Source: Maratus speciosus (Eukaryota; Arthropoda; Arachnida; Araneae; Salticidae). From it: 64,000 nt of DNA. Below the pieces are notes generated by a model, which was given only the letters and a program-made list of their open reading frames with translations, searched no databases and had not been told where the DNA came from. The stretch is taken from contig OZ010799.1 in assembly GCA_963932465.1 (NCBI GenBank), positions 155,740,761-155,804,760 of the forward strand. Direction: 5' to 3'. Made by a program: the position numbers and the translations under genes. Positions 34,630 through 46,085 of this stretch are shown one piece after another (within the stretch, counting starts at the first letter, position 1; each line of letters begins with the position of its first letter).

Positions 34630-35705
34630 ACTAGTCAGATGTGCCAATCCCAAAATTTTCTGCTACTCCATACAGGGGCAATGCCTCAAAATTTGCAATC
34701 ACAGTGCCAAAATTAAATGACAATTCTTTGCCTATAATAACAAACTCTAAAGGTATAGATTTGTTGAATTTTGTGCATTTAAAAAGGAGATTTAAGCATA
34801 GCATTTTTCAAATAAATCATTGAATTTTGGCACCCAGCCTCTTAGATGTCTGCAACCAAAATTCCTTACTCAAAGTGCAACAAAAGCGATAGCTTTAGAC
34901 AGTACAGACCCAAGCCTAATGAATCTATTTATGTGGAAGTGCTACTTATGTGGAATATGAAGTTTGATTAAATTCCGTGCATTAGTTTTTGAGATACAGC
35001 TTTAGTACAGTAAAGATAGAAGAAAGTAAAAAGCGTATTTATTTTTTTAGTAAACAAACCCATAATTAGAAGTTTTATGTCTTCAGTTTCAGAATTTTTC
35101 TTTTCAAAATCGTGAAAAATGCTGCATAGCAGCGCCACCTGCTATATGATATACATAAAAAGCTAATCTGCATCAAATTATGTCAAGGTTTAACAGAATA
35201 TGACGCTTGATCAAATTCCGTGCAATAGTTTTTGAAATATAATTATCGCTAAAATCATGTAAATCGTGAAAAATGCTGCATAGCAGTGCCACCTGTTGGA
35301 CGATTTACACCAAAAACAAATCAGCACCAATTTTTATCAAGGTACAGTCAAACCTCGTTAACACGAACTGTTTCCGATTGCCTCGTCCAGTTGTATGTAA
35401 TGTAGTTAAGTTCCGATAACACGAACTACTTTTTATACGAACAAAAAAAGTTTCCCCTTGAGTGTTCACGTTAACGAGGTTCGACTGTATAAGTGAATCT
35501 CTAAAGTTTTATTAAATTTCGTGCATTAGTTCTTGTGTTAGAGCACCCACAAACTTTGTATCACATAGACAAACAGATATTTTCTAAAAACAGTCGAATC
35601 GTGTTCAGGATTTACTAAAACGTATAAATCAGTCTAAAACCGGAAGTCGAATTTTTTCACGAATCCAATACTTTCTTCTTGTAAAGATAGAAGAAAGTAA
35701 AAAGC
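34630..35705 (-). mobile_element. Hairpin-ended element, family F2, copy 2
   Basis: Reverse orientation of 4963-6010. Its terminal stem TACTTTCTTCT / AGAAGAAAGTA is at about 35670-35702, and the opposite end gatgtgccaatcccaaaa at about 34639-34656 matches copy 1. Internal units repeat gaaaaatgctgcatagcag (35114, 35266). A 105-bp direct repeat (34998-35102 and 35683-35786) shows that a hairpin end plus about 80 bp of flank was duplicated. A small MITE is nested at 35345-35487. Confidence 0.55.
35343..35489. mobile_element. 143-bp TA-flanked MITE (pogo/Tigger-like)
   Basis: TA at both sides (35343-35344, 35488-35489). Inverted ends CAGTCAAACCTCGTTAAC / GTTAACGAGGTTCGACTG are nearly perfect and an ACGAAC/GTTC pair lies inside. 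CAGTNNAACCTCG ends with TA point to pogo/Tigger. Confidence 0.8.
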
Positions 35706-36539
35706 GTATTTATTTTTTTAGTAAACAAACCCATAATTAGAATTTTTATGTCTTCAGTTTCAGAATTTTTCTTTGGAAAGGAATTTTTTATGCAAAAGTA
35801 CCATTATAATTATTACACACGTTGTGCATATCATTTTAGTCGAAAATTGGAGCAATTTGTTTCAAGTTGGGAAATTTTCGAATTCTCCCCCCGGAAAAAA
35901 TATCTGTGGCTACGCCCCTGATTATGAATTAAAAACTGTATTACCAGAAGTTTTCTTCTTTTTTTGCGAAAGCACGTGATTATGCTTAGGAAAAACGTAG
36001 TGGATTTTAGGGTTACATTTTTGGCGTCACCTCCAGCCACTATACTTCATCTCTATTCTTTCTCTTTAATCTATGGGCATGGGCAACAGTACTAGTGTCA
36101 ATTAGTGATGGGCGATAACGAGATGTTTTTCTCGATTTTCTCGATTGTATGGACATCTCGATATTTTTCGATTGTATAAATTTTTTCTCGATGACTACAG
36201 TTTGCAAATTTCTTTTATAAATCATATATTATGTATTATATACGTCATACATTTATCAAGAATTGTCTGCGGGTGAACTGGAATGAGTCGATGTTAATAA
36301 AGACTAGGTGACTTCGATCGCTAGCGGGCCCCTCCTTTAATCGGGGCCCCTAATTTATACGTAATCCTGTAATATGAAATCACGAACAGGTTACCCGCTA
36401 TATACGGCACTGATATATGATAGCAGGCGGGTGTGGTGTGCACGCACTACAAAATCTTGTAAAAAATATAATATCGAAACGAATGAACGTCGGACCAGAT
36501 CTCTTGGGGGAGGGGTCAAAGCGAGCGGAGGGGCACAGC

Positions 36540-37480
36540 AGCTGCATAATATGATTAAGTCGTCACAAGTCTTTAGGCCTTTCCAACCATATGTCACATG
36601 AGAAGTCTGGATCTGAATTTATAAAAATGCCCTCCCCGTGGGGGGAAAGGGGGGGGAGGGGTGCGGGAGGTGGATAACATGAGTAAGTGGTCATAAGCCT
36701 TTCCAACAATATGTCACATGAGGGGTCTCGGCTAAATTTAGAAAAACACCCCCGTGGGGGAAAAGTGGGGGGGAGGCGGTCACCGGAGGTGCATTACATC
36801 AATAAGTAGTCACAGACCTTTCCAACGATATCTCACATGTGGGGTCTTGGCTAAATTTGGAAAAGTGTCCCCCGGGGGGGGTTCAAAATGGGGGGATGGA
36901 CACCGGAGGAGCATAACATCAATAAGTAGTCACAGACCTTTCCAACGATATCTCACATGAGGGGTCTTGGCTAAATTTGAAAAAGCGTCCCCTGGGAGGG
37001 GCAAATTGGAGGAGACTGTCACCGGAGGTGCATAACATCAATAAATAGTCACAGACCTTTCCAACGATATCTCACATGAGGGGTCTTGGCTAAATTTGGA
37101 AAAGTGCCCCCGGGGGGGGGGCAAAGGGGTGTTGGGGACACCGTAGGTACATAACATCAATAAGTAGTCACAGACCTTTCCAACGATATCTCACACGAGG
37201 GGTCTTGACTAAATTTGAAAAAGTGTCCCCCAGGGGGGCAAAGAGTGGGGGGGACTGTCACCGGAAGTGCATAACATCAATAAGTAGTCACAGACCTTTT
37301 CAACGATATCTCATAAGAGGGGTACTGACTAAATTTGGAAAAGTGTCCTCCGGGGGGGGCAAAGTGGAGGGGGCGGCCACCGGAAGTGCATAGCACTAAT
37401 AAGTAGTCACAAACCTTTCTAACGATATGTCACATGAGGGGTCTTGGCTAAATTTGGAAAAGTGTCCTGAAATTTCATAT
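36540..37480. repeat. 120-bp tandem array, 8 units
   Basis: The phrase cacagacctttccaacgata recurs at 36811, 36931, 37050, 37169 and 37289 (diverged at 37408, 36691 and 36575), a 119-120 bp step. Each unit ends in a G-rich tract after gtgtccccc. Frames that cross it (36374-36601, 36754-36960, 37205-37393) are translated repeats, not genes. Confidence 0.9.
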
Positions 37481-38190
37481 ATTATAAATAATATTTAGCG
37501 GAGGGCTCCATAAAAAATCCGATCTAAAATGATAAAAGCGGGAAAAACTACCCTCGCAGTGGGGGCCAAATTGGGAAGGGGAGGAAGAAAGTCTCATAAT
37601 ATGAAAGAGTCATCCGAGAGATTACCGATGACATATCACATGACTGGTCCAAAAAAAGTTTGAAAATTGCTCCCCCTCTCTCCCCCCGTGGGCCCACTCT
37701 TTCACCCCGGAATTCACACAGCCGCCACTTTAAAATTTTTATGTTCAATAAATAATATTTACCGGAAGACTGGATAAAAAACCCATATTTAAAGTGATAT
37801 TTAAATTTATTATAGAAATAGGCTACGGTTTTAAAAACTTGTTCGCCCCTTCCCCACCCCCCTTTGATCGAAGAAAGGTTCATAGTATGAAAGAGTGGTC
37901 TAAGGGCTTTTCGATTATATGCCACAGGAAGGGTTCGGTAAAATTTTTAAAATTGCACCCCATGAGTCCACTCTCACGTCCTCCTCCCTCGAAATCACCC
38001 GACCCACCTTCCTCTTTGAAAATTTTATATTTAATAAATAATTTTTATCAGAGGGTTCTTGGTATGTGACATCTTGGTAGGGCTAAAATAAGAGAAACTT
38101 TGAAAATTAAAGCTTCATTTCACAGCTCATTGTCATGCCTTTTTCCCTATCTCGTTCCTTGGTACTCTCGATAAATTTTCTTACTTTTAT
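37481..38190. repeat. Diverged units of the 120-bp family
   Basis: Several longer, degraded units with tatgaaagagt, atatcacatga and C-rich blocks; related in inverse orientation to 41720-42720. The 125- and 91-codon frames here are repeat-derived. Confidence 0.55.
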
Positions 38191-38203
38191 TCTCTGCCGA
38201 GGA

Positions 38204-38440
38204 CGAGAGAAATCCTCGAAAAGCTTCTCATAGCGAAATGTTGAAAAGCGCGAGAGAAATCCTCGAAAGACTTTTCATTGGAAGATTTCGAAATGACGAG
38301 AGTAACAAGCGAGAGGCTTGCCATCGGGAAAGGTTGAAAAGGGCGAGAGGAAACTCTCGAGAGACTTCCCATCCCGAAAGGTTTAAAACCGCGAGAGAAA
38401 CAACCATCGAGCAGCTTGCCATCTGGAAGCGTCGAAATGC
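38204..38440. repeat. 47-bp minisatellite, five units
   Basis: Starts of cgagagaaa-like units at 38204, 38251, 38298, 38344 and 38392. Three overlapping open frames (38187-38540 minus, 38228-38503 minus, 38238-38525 plus) exist only because the unit lacks stops; the period is not a multiple of three, so no protein repeat is kept. Confidence 0.75.
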
Positions 38441-38571
38441 TGGAAAAATCATCGAGATCAGATTTGCCGAAATGCGAGATGGAAATGAAGCTTTCAGAGT
38501 CAAACTTACCGCATTTCTGGTTTAAGTCATAATTTCTCAAAGGAGTCCATCTGCTTATCCAATCTCTTTTT

Positions 38572-41500
38572 AGCTCACAGGCTATCTAAGCCTGAGAGCT
38601 AATGTACCCGTCGGTTCTGTGTGTATGCATGTACTGTACGTACGTACGTACGTATGTATGTACGTAACGCGATAACTCTTGATTAAAATGTACGATTTGC
38701 TTCAATTTTTTTTTTATGTTCATTCTGATAAGGTGTTCCGCTGTTTACTTTTGACGGTTCATTGGTTAACGATAAAGGGAGAGAAAGGGGCTGGTCCCCC
38801 CCCCCCCCCCCTCCTTAATTTAGATAAATAGGTTTTTCATGCAGAATTCTTCGATTTGCTCCAAATTTCGTATACCGGTTTATTATGTTAAGGAGCTTCC
38901 CTGATTAAACTTGGAGGTTCATTAGTTAAGTATGAAGGGGGGAAAGGGGAATAGACCCCTCCTTAATTTAGATAAATGGGTTTTTCATGCAGAATTATTC
39001 AATTGCTCCAAATTTGGTATGCCGGTTCATTATGTTAAGAAGTTGCCTTGATTAGATTTGGAGGTTTACGGGTTAAGTATAAAGGGGGAGAAGGGGACTA
39101 GACCCCCCCCCCCCCTTAATTTAGATAAATGGGCTTCTCATGCAGAATTATTTGATTTGCTCCAAATTTGGTATACCGGTTTATTATGTTAAGGAGCTTC
39201 CCTGATTAAACTTGGAAGTTCATTGGTTAAGGATAAAGGGGGAGAAGGGGGGCTGGTCCCCCACTTAATTTAGATAAATGGATTTTTCATGCAGAATTAC
39301 TCGATTTGTTCCAAATTTGGTATACCGGTTTATTATGTTAAGGAGCTTCCCTGATTAAACTTGGAGGTTAATTAGTTAAGTATAAAGGGGGGAAAGGGGG
39401 GTAGACCCCCTCCTTAATTTAGATAAATGGGTTTTTCATGCAGAATTATTCGATTTGCTCCAAATTTGGGAGACCGGTTTATTATGTTAAGAAGCTGCCT
39501 TGATTAGATTTGGAGGTTTATGGGTTAAGTATAAAGGGGAGGGGCTAGTCTCCCCTTAATTTAGATAAAAGGGTTTTTTATGCAGAATTAGAGGTCTGCA
39601 CGGGCCGGAATTTCCAGGCCCGGGCCCGGCCCGGCCCGAAGGAAAGCTATTTTGGCCCGGCCCGGCCCGGCCCGGCCCGGCCCGGCCCGGTGTAAAAATT
39701 GAAAGTTCGGCCCGAGCCCGGCCCGGCCCGTTTACATTTTTACCGTTCTCGGCCCGGCCCGGCCCGTACAAAAATCAGTGAAAACAGGCCCGGCCCGGCC
39801 CGGCCAGACTAAATGTCTACAAAAAATTCCGTTTTTTCTCGACATACAATTAAGATTCTTTTAATGAATACTACATGCATATTTATGGGAACATTTTACA
39901 GTATATTTTAAATTACTGTGTTCGCAAAATAGAAAACACACAATAGTAAACGTTAACGATTATTTACAGTGTTTTAGTCAACGTCTCTACTGACGTTTCA
40001 AAATTTAAATAAGGGTTCATTAAAAGATTATTGTAGTTTAGAATAAAGGGTTAAAAAACATGATAACTTTTGAAGCTTATAATAAAAGGTAGATTTGTGA
40101 AAATATTTCTGTCATTTTTAAGGCTTTTCTCAAATCCAAAGGAGCTACATTTTGATACATTTATGAATTCATTTCTTTTCGGAAACGCATGAGATTGGCA
40201 GGTATTCTTATTCAGAAACCATGTAAATGCCGGTTTTTTTTTAGATAAAAGTAATATATCTTTCAGAAAATACTGCCAAAGTTAGCGTTTTGAATCGAAT
40301 TTCCGGAAGCGATAGCACAAGAAAGGAGAAAACGTACAGTCACGTGACAAGAGTCTCTTATCTCTGTACGTAATTTATGAAAAATGGAAACGCTATTTGA
40401 TGCCAATTGCCTTCAATACTCAGCCTGTCAATTTTATGCCTTTATAGTTAAAAATGAGTCAGAAAATGTGTCTGAGAGTTTCGCATTGTTGAGCAGTAAA
40501 TATGAGAACCACCTTAAGGTACATTTCCAAAGATACTGTTAACAGAAGTTCATTATCGCTATTAATACTTTTACAAAACATAATGCCTGTCCTACACATC
40601 CTGAGAACGATTAAGACCAGTTCCGCCCCGGCACAAGTCTGCCGAAAAACATTAAACCCGGGATCAGGTATCATGTAACTGTACGATGCCGATCTCTACG
40701 ATGGACATGTTACATTTCTGTATTGATGTTGTTAAACTCGCATCGGCTCGTAACGCACATTTATACTTCTCGAAAAAGTCATATTCATTGGAAATGACCT
40801 CGTATTTTACCTGCTCCTCTCAAACTCTTATATCGGGCCGATAGGCCCGATTAATTTTTTTTATCGGCCGGGCCCGGCCCTTCAGGCTCGTTCAATTTTT
40901 TTGCCGGCCCGGTCCGGCCCGTTGAAAAAATTGTCCTAATTCTGCCGGCCCGGCCCGGCCCGTTTGAAAATTCTCCTCCATTCCGCCGGCCCGGCCCGGC
41001 CCGCGGGCCGGGCCGGGTACGGGCCTCGGGCCAAGCCCGGGCCCGTGCAGACCTCTATGCAGAATTATTGGATTTGCTTCAAATTTAATATACCGATTTA
41101 TTCCGATATGGCGCTTCCTTCATTAGATTTGGAGGTTCATTGGTTAAGTATACAAGGGTGAAAAGGGGGCAAGTCCCCTCCCCTTAATTTAGATAAATGG
41201 ATTTTCATGGAGAATTATTCAATTTACTTTAATTTTTTTTTCTATGTTTGTTCTGATAAGGAGCTTTCCTGATTAGATTTGGAGGTTCATTAGTTAAGTA
41301 TAAAAGGGTTAAAGGGGTTAGACCACCCTTAATTTAGCGATATGTTTCTTTTTTTCATGCAGAATTATCTGATTTGCTTCAAATTTGATATACTGATTTA
41401 TTATAGTTAAGGAGTTTCCCTGATTAGATTTGGAGGTTCATTGGTTAAGTATAAAAGGGGCAAACGGGGGATATTTCCCTTCATTTATTTTTTGAGGGAC

Positions 41501-41577
41501 ATTATTCTTTGAAATAAGAGTGTAATATACAGTTAGTGTTAATAACCTGTGAGCTCAATGCCATCAGTTTAACTGGC
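38572..41577. mobile_element. Hairpin-ended element, family F3, copy 1 (with 148-bp array)
   Basis: Left-end stem AGCTCACAGGCT / AGCCTGAGAGCT (38572-38583 with 38589-38600); right subterminal CCTGTGAGCT (41546-41555), then caatgccatcagtttaactg. After the hairpin come an ACGT/ATGT run (38631-38663) and gcgataactcttgat. Then about six 148-bp units (ttaatttagataaatgggtt near 38815, 38963, 39116, 39264, 39413, 39556) and two more after the insertion at 39590-41056. Copy 2 is at 53058-54098. Confidence 0.6.
39580..41066. mobile_element. GC-rich-ended DNA transposon, nested, with 10-bp duplication
   Basis: Perfect inverted ends AGAGGTCTGCACGGGCC / GGCCCGTGCAGACCTCT at 39590 and 41056, each followed inside by many GGCCCG repeats. 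ATGCAGAATT flanks both sides (39580-39589, 41057-41066). It sits in a unit of the 148-bp array, so the empty site is seen in sister units. Ends look hAT-like; a 10-bp duplication is longer than the usual 8 for hAT and in the range of Mutator-like elements. The interior is non-coding; the 71-codon minus frame at 39556-39771 is the translated GC repeat. Confidence 0.8.
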
Positions 41578-41719
41578 ACTTATCATTTTATTGCTATTAA
41601 CCGATGTGGGTTATGAAGCATAGTGGTTTATGTATTCAGTTCTGTATAGTCATAGTTTCAAACTTTACTGTTAAATTTAGTGTCATTTTGCCACGAATTT
41701 TCAATGTTTCTCTTATTTT

Positions 41720-42725
41720 AGCTCTGCCAAGCTGCCCCATACCTGGAGACTCAGATAAATACTATTTATTAAATATAAAAAGTTCAAAGAGGAAGGTGAG
41801 TGAATTCTGGGGTGCGCGAGAGTGCACAAAGGGAGGGGGGATGCGGGTAATTTTCAAACTTTTACCAAACCTCTCCTTGACATATCATCGGAAAGTCCTT
41901 TCACCACTCTTTCATATTATGAACCTTTCTCCTCCCAGAGTTGAATTCCGGAAGGGGTTCGGGGAGGGGGGGGGGCGGTGCGGGGGTGACTTTTTTTTTA
42001 AATTGTAGAGATTTCTACAATAAATATCATTAAATGAGGTTTTTTAATGGAGCTCTCCGATAAATATTATTTATTAAATATAAAATTTTAAAAGTGGGTC
42101 TGCGTGATTTTCGGTTATATTCTAGGATAAAAGAGGGAACCCACGTGGGAGAGGTAGATTTCAAATTTTTTTGGACCAGTCATTTGATCTATCATCGGAA
42201 AGTTTTCGGTTATCATCGCAAAGTTACTCTTTCATATTATGAACCTTTCTTCTTCCTTCCTTAGCTTGGCGCCCCGAGAGAGGCACTTTTCGAACTTTTT
42301 TGAAATTGTAGCGTTTTTAAACATTTTAGATCGGATTTTTTTACGGAGCCCTCCGATAAATAATTTTTAATATATGAAAATTTCAAAGAGAAGGATGGGT
42401 AGGGTATATTTCGGGGGGGGGGGGGGGGCACGATAATTGGAATCCTGGGAGTTGGGACTCTTTTCTATCTTTTGCTGACACCCCTCATGTGATATATCAT
42501 TGGAAAGCTCTGCGACTACTATTTCATTTTATATATCGCCCGCGCCGCTCCCCTTACTTTGCCCCCGAGCGGGGGCACTTTACTAAATTTAGCCGACACC
42601 CCTCATGTGCCATATCGTTGGAAAGTCCTGTGACCAGTTATTCATATTATGTACTTTCCTTGCCCCTCCTTCCTACTTTGCTCCCCGCGGGAGTTCGTTT
42701 AATGTATTCCAGTCGAAGACTTTAA
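41720..42725. repeat. Inverted arm of the 120-bp family
   Basis: Contains the reverse of the 36540-38070 units: cccctcatgtgatatatcat and catatcgttggaaag (about 42482-42622), and G/C tracts. With the left arm it gives the composite element a long imperfect palindrome. Frames 41604-42008 and 42489-42725 are repeat-derived. Confidence 0.65.
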
Positions 42726-43416
42726 AAAAATGGGGAAATTAAAGATCCAATCTCAAATGACGTAGAAAAATCAATAAAAAATTTTGATCCTTTTTATCAT
42801 CCTTTAGTTCATATTTTTGCCACTAGGGGCTGCTTTTGATTCTTATTTCTTTGGCCATTTTGGTACTAATTGCCGAAAAATTCTAATTTTTGATACTTAA
42901 ACTCCCCTTACCGCTTCATAGCTACTCGCGTTTTTTCAGCTTTTTTCAACCAGGGGGCACCCTTACAAGACTTTTCCAGTCTTATGGCTCCTTTATAGTT
43001 TTCCTTTGGTTTGTTGTTTTTTTATTCCATCTGTTTTCAGTTACCCTATATTTAATAAAATCTGCCTTATATATATGTAAAAACAATGATTTCAATAATC
43101 GATTCTAGAACATCTCCTTTGTAGATTCTCGAAAGTAATCGATGACTGTATCGATTGTGTATTTTACGATAACGATTTTTTTCGATTGGTAAATTTTCGA
43201 GAATCGCCCATCACTAAGCCCTATCACTACTATGAAATTGTCGGCCAGAATAATAGCTAAGTTTTCCAATAACAGTTTTTAGCTTTTCTCGTTATAATCG
43301 ATTGTAAAACATCTCGATTGTAGATTCTATGAATTAATCGATGGCTGTATCGATTGTGATTTTTTACGATGACGATTTTTCTCGATTGTCGAATTCTCGA
43401 GAATCGCCCATCACTA
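42726..43416. repeat. Doubled right end of the composite hAT
   Basis: Segments 43090-43217 and 43290-43416 are related copies of the terminal 127 bp (ctgtatcgattgtg, ttacgat(a/g)acgattttt, gagaatcgcccatcacta). Only the outer copy is joined to the 8-bp duplication. 42726-43089 is unassigned. Confidence 0.7.
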
Positions 43417-43424
43417 GTGTCAAT

Positions 43425-44328
43425 ACCGACAAGGCGGAAGAATTAACAAGCCTCCGAAATTTACCTATGTTAATGAAATATGTTTACGCTCTATGTTTTG
43501 CATATCTATTCTTTCCCAAACGAGACAGAGGCAGACGATATTGTATTTATACTTGACTTATTTAACTTCTTTTTTTTATCACACTTGTATCGTTCACCTT
43601 TAACTTACAAAATAATAATTATAATAATAATATAAAAGAAAACCACCAGAAAATTCTGTTAAGAAATTTTTTTTTTTTTTTGAAAAAAAAATATTACTGC
43701 TATTTCCCCCCCCCCCCCCTTTCTGACCAGAAAATCAGAGTGCAAACTTTTAATGGCTGCTCTTTCACCTTCACCTGACACTTCATTCATAATGGCTGTA
43801 TCATAATAATGGAAGCCATTAGTTCATCAGAAGAAAATAACTCGGTTAAAAATAAAAAATCCAAAATGCGATAATGATCAAAACATAATCAAACCCCCCT
43901 ACAAAATATTTTTCTGACTACGGCCTTGGTTACCAGTATGCAAAGCGAGAGGCGGCTTTGGAATTTTCCTGTGGGGCTTATTAGAGATGTAAAAATTTCC
44001 AGAAATTTTTAATTCAGATTTTTAAAAAACGGTTTTTTTTTTCAGTTTTTTCTGGATACGTAAATTTTGGGGGAAAAAGACGCTTTATCACAAATAAGAG
44101 CTTTTCGTGAATATTTTCTCAGAAAACACAAAATGAACATTATGTAGACTGATGCACACTAAAAAAATTGTTTTCACTTTACATGAGTATGTTACAAAAT
44201 AAGTGAATATACAAAATAAATGATTTTTATTATTAAAAATTTAATCTTTCTGTCTCAGAGTTTCTACTGAATTTTTTCTTGATTAATTTAATATAATTCT
44301 TTCTAATATATGATTCAATTGTTAAAAA
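43425..44328. other. No gene recognised
   Basis: (AAT)n near 43607-43633, T and A tracts at 43663-43692 and a C tract at 43708-43719. The remaining sequence is unassigned. Confidence 0.45.
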
Positions 44329-44465
44329 CAGGGATGAGATTTCTGACTTTTTCAGTACCAGTATAATCTTCGAGAAAATGTTGTTCTGTTAAATCGCAAA
44401 AATGTTCCGATTAAATAAAATAACATTTTCTACTGGTGTGCAAAAAGTCGGAAATCTCATCCCTG
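44329..44465. mobile_element. 137-bp hAT-like MITE
   Basis: Inverted ends CAGGGATGAGATTTCTGAC / GTCGGAAATCTCATCCCTG, followed inward by TTTTT/AAAAA and ACCAGT/ACTGGT pairs. Flanks share TAAAAA but an exact 8-bp duplication cannot be fixed. Confidence 0.75.
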
Positions 44466-44683
44466 TAAAAATTCCGTTTTCACGACTTTTACTGTAATAA
44501 AAACATTGTTACGAACAATAAATTGTCAGCTGAAAAATAATACTATATTTTTTCTGTTGAATTACTAAAAAGACTTTCAATTGCTCATGTACCATTGTGT
44601 ACATGAGTATTGAAAGTATATGAGTAATCTAAAGTGTTTACATGTATAATGTTCATGCAAAAATAGATGTGCCTCACACCTTT

Positions 44684-45139
44684 TTTAGGTGCGTTCGAAA
44701 TTATATAAATACGTAGCACCTATAGTCGTCGTAAGGTCCATCTGTCTGTCCGTCTGACCGCATACAACAACGCAAAAACTACCCAACCGAATGGTTTGAA
44801 ATTTTATATATGTAATCGTTACAGAAATTTGTCGAATTATTTCAAATTTTATGAAAATCGAATCGAAACTTAAAAAGATATTAATAAAAGTTTAATGCAT
44901 TCTATTAAATCATATCATACGTAATTAATTCAGTGATATCCCATAAAAGACAATGATTCTTGGTTTCCATGGTGATGATGTCCTATTTAAGATGAAGTCA
45001 TATTATTTCCGTATTACTGTATCTAATATATAGAGTAGAAATAAATTTTTCATTCGTGCATTTTTACATAAGAGTACAACAGCTATTGTGCCAAGATCTG
45101 AATATTTATAAAACTAGTTATAGTACGAACGCACCTCAT
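44684..45139 (+). mobile_element. Hairpin-ended element, family F4
   Basis: Left end TTTAGGTGCGTTCGAA with a stem AGGTGC / GCACCT (44687-44692 with 44716-44721); right subterminal CGAACGCACCT (45126-45136). A ctgtctgtccgtctgac run lies at about 44741-44757 and caacgcaaaaactaccc follows. Same design as F1-F3 but short and without a tandem array. Confidence 0.55.
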
Positions 45140-45526
45140 TTGCCACATTTGACGTACAATTTCCGACTTGTTCTATCTTTCAAACCAAAACTCGGAGCTG
45201 CCAACATTTTCCTAATCAATATCAGTTTTATTTGTCCGAAATAAAATTCCTGCTGGTAGGAGAATTGTTCTTTTATTGCTCCATACATGAAGCGAAGAGC
45301 ATCGCTTCCTGGTTGAACACTGCATCAAGTGTAATTGTTTTTATGTTTTTGCAAGTTACTATTTATAGAACTGGCGGCGAATGCTTCACCTGTGTTAGAT
45401 AAAATTACTTTTCTTCTCGCCGAAAAGTTATTTATACGTAATTGTTCATCTGATGAATAGTCATTTGATTTCTTAAAATTCATTTAAAAATGATGTTATT
45501 ATAAGAAACATTTATTAGTTTCCAAT
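45140..45526. other. No feature recognised
   Basis: AT-rich spacer. Confidence 0.4.
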
Positions 45527-46085
45527 TTAACCCTTTCAGAATTTAACCCTTTTTTTCAATTTTGAGAACAAAATTACTTTTACCTTAATAATGTTAATCG
45601 TATCCAAATAGATTTACTGAAGTTTAAAGATTATTTCATTGTCAGAAATCTAACGAATCTACTTATTTTCTGTACTGTTATCATATCAATTCATATTTAT
45701 ATGTTAATAGGTTAAGGAAGAGATTTTGGAGACGTTTGGAAAATATTGTATCACAACAGGGTTTAACAGATATTACAACTTTCGGATGTTTTTTGCGTTT
45801 TATCACACATGATTCGTTCAGAAAAGTAACCTATATTTTAAATTTTAAGAGTGAAATATATGTATAAAATAAAAGAATTGCCAACCGTGCAAAAAGAATT
45901 AAGCAGACTTTTATTATTATTGTTATTATTTAAATGTCAAAAATGAATGAAGTCATAATGAGAAAGGCATAGCCATATACTATCATTACTGTATGTAGAT
46001 AATAACAAAAGTAAATGTTAAGACAAAATAATACAAGATGAAAAGATATCTACTATTAATAGCACACCAGACCCGAAAGGGTTAA
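45527..46085. mobile_element. Probable TTAA element (short ends)
   Basis: TTAA at 45527-45530 and 46082-46085. Inner ends CCCTTTCAG and CCCGAAAGGG are inverted over 7-9 bases, as in the 1111-1318 MITE. Interior non-coding. Confidence 0.45.

Larger units (their letters stand above)
32926..35920. mobile_element. hAT transposon with decayed transposase
   Basis: Inverted ends CAGGGGCGTCGCC and GGCTACGCCCCTG. Flanks GTTATGAA (32918-32925) and ATTATGAA (35921-35928) agree at 7 of 8 bases, so an 8-bp duplication is likely. A transposase remnant with a hAT C-terminal motif lies inside, as does a nested F2 element and a small MITE. Confidence 0.75.
36095..43424. mobile_element. 7.3-kb hAT-terminated composite element
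   Basis: Ends TAGTGATGGGCGAT (from 36103) and ATCGCCCATCACTA (to 43416) are perfect inverted repeats, flanked by GTGTCAAT at 36095-36102 and 43417-43424, an exact 8-bp duplication. Near both ends are runs of ctcgattttctcgattgt type. The right end is doubled: a second CGAGAATCGCCCATCACTA ends at about 43217. The interior has 120-bp arrays as inverted arms, a 47-bp minisatellite and a nested F3 element, but no transposase. Confidence 0.85.

Noticed and set aside
36540..37480. CRISPR-like regular repetition
   Set aside because: The repeats are contiguous 120-bp satellite units without unique spacers, and the genome is eukaryotic.
38187..38540. Three overlapping frames of 91-117 codons on both strands
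   Set aside because: They arise from a stop-free 47-bp minisatellite whose period is not a multiple of three; no domain is present.
39556..39771. 71-codon minus-strand frame rich in G, P, R and A, collagen-like in appearance
   Set aside because: It is the translation of GGCCCG repeats at the end of a DNA transposon and runs into the flanking array.
41604..42008. 134-codon plus-strand frame
   Set aside because: Lies in diverged repeat units of the composite element; no domain and glycine-rich tail from a G tract.
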